Shown here one piece after another: positions 59,946 to 64,000 of a stretch of DNA of 64,000 nt (the stretch's first letter is position 1; every line of letters begins with the position of its first letter). This DNA is from Mucilaginibacter corticis. GTDB taxonomy: Bacteria > Bacteroidota > Bacteroidia > Sphingobacteriales > Sphingobacteriaceae. Where the stretch lies: contig NZ_VLPK01000004.1 in the NCBI RefSeq assembly GCF_007558865.1, forward strand, positions 401,095 through 465,094. The letters run 5' to 3'. The notes below the pieces were generated by a model that did no database searches, was not told the origin of the DNA, and saw only the letters and a list, made by a program, of their open reading frames with translations. The position numbers and the translations under genes were made by a program.

Positions 59946-60352
59946 AACTAAATTGTTAATTGAAAATGCGGGGGTTTTGAATACGTTTAAGTATTCGCGT
60001 TTATTTGCCTGATACTTATTTGCGCTTTTAAAGATATCCCGTAAGTAACGTTATTCAGAAATATTTTTGGTAGAGTGCAGCCATACTTTCAGGTTAGGTT
60101 GTTTTTGCGAAGCCTAGAACGCCTTATATTGAACCGTTTCTGTTTCCGGGAAACTGTAGTAAATTTATCTTTCAAACTTTTTTTGTTTATTAAAAGCCCC
60201 CCGGATTTAAGCCAGTCCTAAAAGGTGTAAATGATATATCTTAAACAAATCATTATAAACGTTTAGCTATCAACATTTTACTTTCTGTGTTATCAATTAG
60301 TTTTTGAACAAAGATTTACTTTGGTTCTGTTTTTGTATCAGGCCTTATCATT

Positions 60353-60577
60353 ATGATAAATCTCCCCCTACAAACAGTTATTGACAAAATCAATGACGCT
60401 CTTACCGATGGTAACCGGGCAACACTTCACGAAAATTCCATCAGGTTCATTATAAACGAGCCGCAGGATAAAATGATGAAAATAATGGAGTATATGGATT
60501 TGGTTGAAGATGTAACCGGAAATTCAGCCAACCTGTACCAATTTGATATCGTTTATAAAAAAGAGCATAACGTCTAA
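60353..60577 (+). CDS. Hypothetical 74-residue protein
   Basis: I do not recognise the family. It is a small cytosolic alpha/beta protein, MINLPLQTVIDKINDALTDG then SIRFIINEPQDKMMKIMEYMDLVEDVTGN and a Tyr-rich end. The gene stands alone between the ORF-poor stretch and a convergent minus-strand pair. The frame has even codon use, which supports coding. Confidence 0.5.
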   Translation: MINLPLQTVIDKINDALTDGNRATLHENSIRFIINEPQDKMMKIMEYMDLVEDVTGNSANLYQFDIVYKKEHNV

Positions 60578-60636
60578 AATTAAAAAACAAAAAGCTTTTA
60601 TTCACCAGCATATTATACTACGGGCCTGAGAAATGG

Positions 60637-60861
60637 TTACGCCGGGCTTAAATCCAATTTCTGGTCGAAAGTTAGTTTAACCTGTTCCAGATGTTTTAAC
60701 TTTTCATTTACTGCTGAATACAAACTCTGCATGATAACTTCTTCAGCTTCTAGAATGTAACTGTAGCTAACAAATGTTATTTTAATGGCATTGCGGGGTA
60801 TAGTATCTACTGCCGCTTTGAGAACTTTTTCATAAGCGGTCTTTGGTATTCTTATTGTCAT
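60637..60861 (-). CDS. Hypothetical 74-residue protein
   Basis: I do not recognise the family. It reads MTIRIPKTAYEKVLKAAVDT then ITFVSYSYILEAEEVIMQSLYSAVNEKLKHLEQVKLTFDQKL, with a C-terminal amphipathic helix. It is 13 bp downstream of the 53-residue ORF on the same strand, and the two form a probable small operon. Confidence 0.5.
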   Translation of the reverse strand: MTIRIPKTAYEKVLKAAVDTIPRNAIKITFVSYSYILEAEEVIMQSLYSAVNEKLKHLEQVKLTFDQKLDLSPA

Positions 60862-60874
60862 ATATTGTTTGGGT

Positions 60875-61036
60875 TTAGAGTGAGTTTTTGACCAGAACTG
60901 CTATAAAAGTTTCCGTAGTATCCATTGAAATGGAAGATGTAACTGACTTTATCATAAAACCATCAAAAAATGCTGCCAGGACTTTTAATTGACACTGTAA
61001 AGCGTTGGTCTCGATGATTAGTTGAACGGTGGTCAT
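60875..61036 (-). CDS. Hypothetical 53-residue protein
   Basis: ATG at 61036 opens 53 codons to TAA at 60875-60877. The product reads MTTVQLIIETNALQCQLKVL then AAFFDGFMIKSVTSS and ETFIAVLVKNSL, an alternating strand-helix pattern without a signal. It is 13 bp upstream of the 74-residue gene on the same strand, which supports real coding. No family is recognised. Confidence 0.5.
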   Translation of the reverse strand: MTTVQLIIETNALQCQLKVLAAFFDGFMIKSVTSSISMDTTETFIAVLVKNSL

Positions 61037-61544
61037 TATATATGTAACTGTAATATTACAGAATAAGTTGTTTGAGCATCTACATTTATTTGCTTGGGAC
61101 TTTTTAACGGTGGCTAATCATGCTGAAGCTGAAACTCACCGTTATCAAAATTGAATAATATTCCTGTTAGAAACAGTCCAAAAAAATTCTTTGCTGATTA
61201 TATCTTCTTGATGTCATTGACAGATAGTAGTTGTTTGCGATCAATTTTAGGATATCAGCGCCTTTAAATAAAGCAGATTATTGCATATAAACTTCCAGTT
61301 TATGTGCAAGCGATTATACACCATTTCCTTATTTATCGCGTGTTTTTTTGGAAATGCCTTTTTATAATATTGTAATTAAATGCGCAACTTATAATCAAGA
61401 ATTTACCTTTCATCGGCTTGTTCGGGACAATTATAGCGCTAAATAGAGTACAGTCCATTGTGGGTGGAGCTGTTTTATTGGCTAGTCCCTCCGCGGAATG
61501 GGGAGATGTAAACATGGCACCACTTTAGCATAATACCCGTATAG
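61037..61544. other. 508-bp stretch without a supported gene
   Basis: An open plus-strand frame at about 61383-61526 has a hydrophobic Gly/Ala-rich sequence but no start codon, and the opposite strand has a 60-codon ORF in the same place. Neither can be supported. The rest is AT-rich. Confidence 0.4.
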
Positions 61545-61559
61545 CCCCCTAATTACACG

Positions 61560-62120
61560 ATTAAACTTATCCGAAAGTTATCCGAGCAGGAACTTATTGC
61601 AGCTATTATTTATCGGGACCGCCTTGGTGCAGAAGCATTGTATGTTATGTACTCAAAATCACTCTACGGGATTATTATAAAGATCGTAATCAAACAAGAA
61701 TTGGCTGAGGACGTATTGCAGGATGCGTTTCTTAGAATCTGGAATGAAATTGAAAAGTATGATGCGAATAAAGGCCGCCTGTTTACATGGATGGTGACCA
61801 TTGCACGCAATCTTTCGATTGTTGTTTTGCGTTCCTCTAAACATCGGCATTACGCGGCCACTTTGCCAATCGATTTACATCTTGACTCAATAGATTCAGG
61901 ACGTTTTACTGTACTCAATAGGGACGCTATAGGCGTCAGGCTACTATTGGATTTGCTAAAGGATGACCACAAAGTGATCTTTGAACTTATCTATTACAAA
62001 GGCTACAAGCATGTAGAAGTTTCAGAGTTGCTAGACGTTCCGTTGGGTACAGTAAAGTCCCGCTGGCGCAGCGGCTTGCTTACACTCAGATCTATTTACG
62101 GTGTGCCGCATAACCTTTAA
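61560..62120 (+). CDS. ECF-type RNA polymerase sigma factor with no standard start codon
   Basis: The frame is open from 61545, after a TAG, to 62120. The conserved N-terminus KLSEQELIAAIIYRDRLGAEALYVMYSKSLYGII begins before any ATG/GTG. The only in-frame codons near the expected start are ATT (61560) and later TTG (61638) and ATG (61647), which would delete region 1/2 sequence. Region 2 (QELAEDVLQDAFLRIWNEIEKYDANKGRLFTWMVTIARNLSI) and region 4 (DLLKDDHKVIFELIYYKGYKHVEVSELLDVPLGTVKSRWRSGLLTLR) are intact. I mark ATT as the tentative start. Without it the gene is truncated. No anti-sigma gene is next to it. Confidence 0.7.
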   Translation: MKLIRKLSEQELIAAIIYRDRLGAEALYVMYSKSLYGIIIKIVIKQELAEDVLQDAFLRIWNEIEKYDANKGRLFTWMVTIARNLSIVVLRSSKHRHYAATLPIDLHLDSIDSGRFTVLNRDAIGVRLLLDLLKDDHKVIFELIYYKGYKHVEVSELLDVPLGTVKSRWRSGLLTLRSIYGVPHNL

Positions 62121-62193
62121 AACGAAAGAAAGCATTGTGTTAACACCGGTAGACTGAACAAGCTGAATTTGAATTTCCCCTAATCAAAATAAC

Positions 62194-62531
62194 ATGTCAG
62201 GCATCAACAAAGTATTTTTAATCGGCCACCTAGGCAAAGATCCGGACTTGAGAAAGTTGGACAATAACGTTACCAATGTTCTGTGCCCTTTAGCGACCAG
62301 CGAATTCATGAACAGGAATGGCGTAAGGGTGGAACAAACGGACTGGCATAACATTGTGATGTGATAAAAAAGGGTGCGTTTGTGTATATCGAGGGTAAGT
62401 GCCGTACGAGAGCATATGATGATCAGTCAGGCGTACATAAATACGCTACTGAGATAGTAGCTGATTCATTTAAACTGTTGGGCAGAACAATTGACTTCAA
62501 TAGAAATCCCTTAGATAATGGAGAAGAATAG
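62194..62531 (+). pseudogene. Single-stranded DNA-binding protein pseudogene (frameshift by deletion)
   Basis: ATG at 62194 opens a good SSB N-terminus: MSGINKVFLIGHLGKDPDLR and later EQTDWHNIVM, then TGA. A few bases later the other frame continues KKGAFVYIEGKCRTRAYDDQ to the end GEE at 62529-62531. About ten codons between VM and KKG are missing compared with SSB (usually a WxKxAExAxKYLxKG-type segment), and the frame shifts there. So the protein is broken. It is a second SSB in the same accessory region. Confidence 0.85.
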
Positions 62532-62560
62532 GCTTCGTTTGCCAAGGTAAAACGAACAAG

Positions 62561-62730
62561 GATTTAAAGGCAAAATTCATATTATTGCTAAAGCAGTCAA
62601 CGGGACTTAAAGGTTTCACAGATTTTTTTTAGAGGTTAAGCAAACATTTATTCCGACAGCAGGTTATAAACCTACTAACTTTCCTGTTTTGTTGGGAATA
62701 GGGGCATCGGCTTTGGGCAGCTATATTTAA
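62561..62730 (+). pseudogene. Remnant of a small protein, frameshifted at a T8 run
   Basis: Frame one reads DLKAKFILLLKQSTGLKGFTDFF and stops just after the T-run 62623-62630. The next frame continues LEVKQTFIPTAGYKPTNF and PVLLGIGASALGSYI to a TAA at 62728-62730. Joining the two at the T-run gives one plausible peptide with a C-terminal hydrophobic segment. No start codon is apparent. A sequencing error in the homopolymer is an alternative. Confidence 0.35.
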
Positions 62731-62742
62731 ATAAAGCTGTTT

Positions 62743-63087
62743 ATGGTACCACTATTCTTTAAACTCCACAATGAGTTATCGCTGATGATTATTCCTGATA
62801 CAGCAGTTCACCTTGACGGTCATACGATCATTACACATACCTACAGCGTATTTAAAGATACCGGCTCGGGCAATCCATTTGTTGCGCGCAGCAAAGAGAG
62901 TACTTTACACCTAGAAATCATCAACGATCCCAGTTACTATGGTTATATTACATTCGAAATGCCGGATAAACTTTTCACTTATACCGCCGACGGCACATTG
63001 GAACTCACAAGAGACGAAGTGGAGCAGACGATTGAACTGCTTAGTCATATTCGGACCAATCCAGCGCTTTGGAGTAATTTTAAATGA
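62743..63087 (+). CDS. Hypothetical 114-residue protein
   Basis: I do not recognise a named family. A start at 62785 (MIIPDTAVHLDG) is also possible. The protein is beta-rich in the middle (VHLDGHTIITHTYSVFKDTG, TLHLEIINDPSYYGYITFEMPDKLFTYTADG) with a C-terminal helix (LTRDEVEQTIELLSHIR). No signal peptide. It stands between decayed genes and the palindrome before the kinase fragment. Confidence 0.55.
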   Translation: MVPLFFKLHNELSLMIIPDTAVHLDGHTIITHTYSVFKDTGSGNPFVARSKESTLHLEIINDPSYYGYITFEMPDKLFTYTADGTLELTRDEVEQTIELLSHIRTNPALWSNFK

Positions 63088-63192
63088 TTGAACCAAGATT
63101 GGCTCGATAGCTTAACTGTAAAGGCCGCAGTTCTTCGTTAGTGATTAGTAATTTCTGTCCATCAGTAATAGGTAAACCAAACCATCAAACCA

Positions 63193-63306
63193 TCGAGATA
63201 GCCTAATCTCGACATGCCAGCATAAACTTTCAAAAGCGAACCATCGCCATGCGGTGGAACGGCTTAGTTTCCAGTCATCTAACAGCAATGGCGATGATGC
63301 TGGCAT
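63193..63306. repeat. Interrupted inverted repeat upstream of the kinase fragment
   Basis: ATGCCAGCAT (63214-63223) and CATCGCCAT (63242-63250) on the left are inverted copies of ATGCTGGCAT (63297-63306) and ATGGCGATG (63288-63296) on the right. On the right the two blocks are contiguous, while on the left they are separated by 18 bp. A separate perfect 7-bp hairpin TCGAGAT/ATCTCGA lies at 63193-63212. Confidence 0.7.
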
Positions 63307-63308
63307 AG

Positions 63309-64000
63309 CCAACGAACTGTGGAAGACGGACCAACTGCATAAAAAAAAAGCAGGATACTTACGACCGGGGCGATGTACTGGGCAAAAACTGCCGGTTCTT
63401 ACAGGGCGATCAACGATTACAGGACGGCAGGTTTGAAATTCAGGAGGCTTTACTAAATAATAGTCATTGTGTAGTTGAATTACTAAACTACAGGAAAGAC
63501 GGTTCAGAATTCTGGAACGAGATCTATATTTCACCAATAAAAAATGAGTCGGGCGCAACCACCCACTATATTGGCATTCAGAATGATATTTCCGACCGCA
63601 AATTAAACGAGATCAAATTAAAGTCTGAAGCCGAACAGTTTAAAAACCTGCAACAGCAAAAGAACAATTTTATCAGTGCGGCAAGTCACGAGTTAAAGAC
63701 GCCGGTGACCAGTTTGAAAGCTTCCTTACAGCTTTTGAATAAAGTAGATGACGCACAGCATACCACTAAAGTTTCCGCTTTGATTACGCAAGCCAACAAG
63801 AGTATCGGAAAAGTAGCTAACCTGATCGAAGAATTACTGATTTCAGACCAATTGCTGGAAGGCAGCCTGGAACTTCGTAAAACTAAGTTTGCTTTGGGAA
63901 AATTAATCAGTGCGTGTTGCAGCAGCACACGCCTGGAAGGAAAATACAAGATCGTTTTGCATGGAGATGAAGACCTGGAAGTCTTCGCCGATTTTGAACG
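63309..64000 (+). CDS. LOV-domain sensor histidine kinase, N-terminus missing, runs off the window
   Basis: The frame opens after a TAG at 63306-63308 and has no ATG. It reads DVLGKNCRFLQGDQR, the flavin-binding motif of LOV domains with the photoactive Cys, then LLNYRKDGSEFWNEIYISPIKN and THYIGIQNDISDRK, as in LOV/PAS-PAC. A coiled coil and the HisKA phosphoacceptor NNFISAASHELKTPVTSLKASLQLL follow. The kinase continues past the window end. The first third of the LOV fold (N-terminal strands and the M-T-G-Y helix) is absent, and the sequence before it is a palindrome, so the gene is probably truncated or frameshifted at a 9-A run (63341-63349). It may be a pseudogene. Confidence 0.65.

Larger units (their letters stand above)
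58569..60352. other. 1.8-kb stretch without long ORFs
   Basis: No ORF of more than about 40 codons with coding character is present. Four minus-strand terminator-like hairpins lie at 59095-59146, 59284-59313, 59521-59547 and 59921-59945. Two very small minus-strand ORFs lie at 59416-59517 and 59565-59675. Decayed coding fragments are possible around 59000-59080 on the minus strand. The rest is AT-rich sequence with nothing recognisable. Confidence 0.6.

Noticed and set aside
61333..61515. 60-codon minus-strand ORF and an opposing plus-strand frame at about 61383-61526
   Set aside because: The plus frame has no start codon and neither reading shows a family or a conserved pattern, so I list no gene.
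63145..63558. 137-codon minus-strand ORF opposite the kinase fragment
   Set aside because: The plus-strand LOV and HisKA motifs are clear, so this ORF is an antisense shadow.
1..64000. CRISPR arrays, rRNA operons, complete prophage
   Set aside because: No regularly spaced direct repeats, no rRNA-like stretch and no phage structural genes were seen.

Overview
The window reads as chromosome of a Bacteroidota bacterium of the Sphingobacteriaceae (Mucilaginibacter/Pedobacter-like). This is inferred from protein content: SusC/SusD with an ECF sigma/FecR pair, a type B type-IX-secretion C-terminal domain, DUF4843, PKD-like and DUF4369-TlpA lipoproteins, weak ribosome sites, and intergenic palindromes of a kind common in that family. 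No intact rRNA, tRNA, CRISPR array or complete IS element was seen.

1-24 kb is a glycan-use region. It holds an unclassified secreted glycosidase-like protein, a GH76 endo-mannanase and a GH92 alpha-mannosidase (general acid replaced by Gln), then a GH28 enzyme. A LacI regulator stands opposite a long fucose operon: FucP permease, mutarotase, SDR, fumarylacetoacetase-type hydrolase, lactonase, second SDR and GH43, followed by a secreted FAD enzyme. A GH29 alpha-L-fucosidase lies nearby. Together they fit non-phosphorylative L-fucose catabolism, but no fuconate dehydratase is encoded here. An 18-bp motif shared by the fucP and GH28 promoters is a candidate LacI operator.

24-31 kb is ordinary housekeeping and stress material (AhpD-like, MsrA, MFS exporter, HxlR/AzoR divergent pair, AraC, SDR, LLM flavin enzyme). 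At 31-34.6 kb is a 1109-residue secreted beta-propeller/MBG protein. 34.7-46.8 kb is an ECF sigma-FecR-SusC-SusD locus followed by two lipoproteins, a TlpA-like protein and a two-domain trypsin-like protein. It has no glycosidase, so a peptide-type substrate is plausible. The SusC leader holds a 5-codon ORF, a GC-rich hairpin and an intrinsic-terminator-like hairpin ending 23 nt before the SusC start, which looks like an attenuator.

46.8-64 kb is accessory. Two 39-bp direct repeats carry a tRNA 3' end and its downstream terminator, the signature of attachment sites. To their right come an excisionase-like HTH protein, a RadC-like protein without its metal motif, a PUR-like protein, a zinc-ribbon protein, a YifB/ComM ATPase and SSB, with related sequence elements in two of their divergent promoter regions. 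Then follow TetR, an outer-membrane barrel, an AI-2E exporter-like protein and many small hypothetical genes. A 1.8-kb stretch has no long ORF but holds several minus-strand terminator-like hairpins and very small ORFs. The end of the window shows decay: a frameshifted SSB, a frameshifted remnant, an ECF sigma gene without a standard start, and a LOV-histidine kinase missing its N-terminus beside a broken palindrome.
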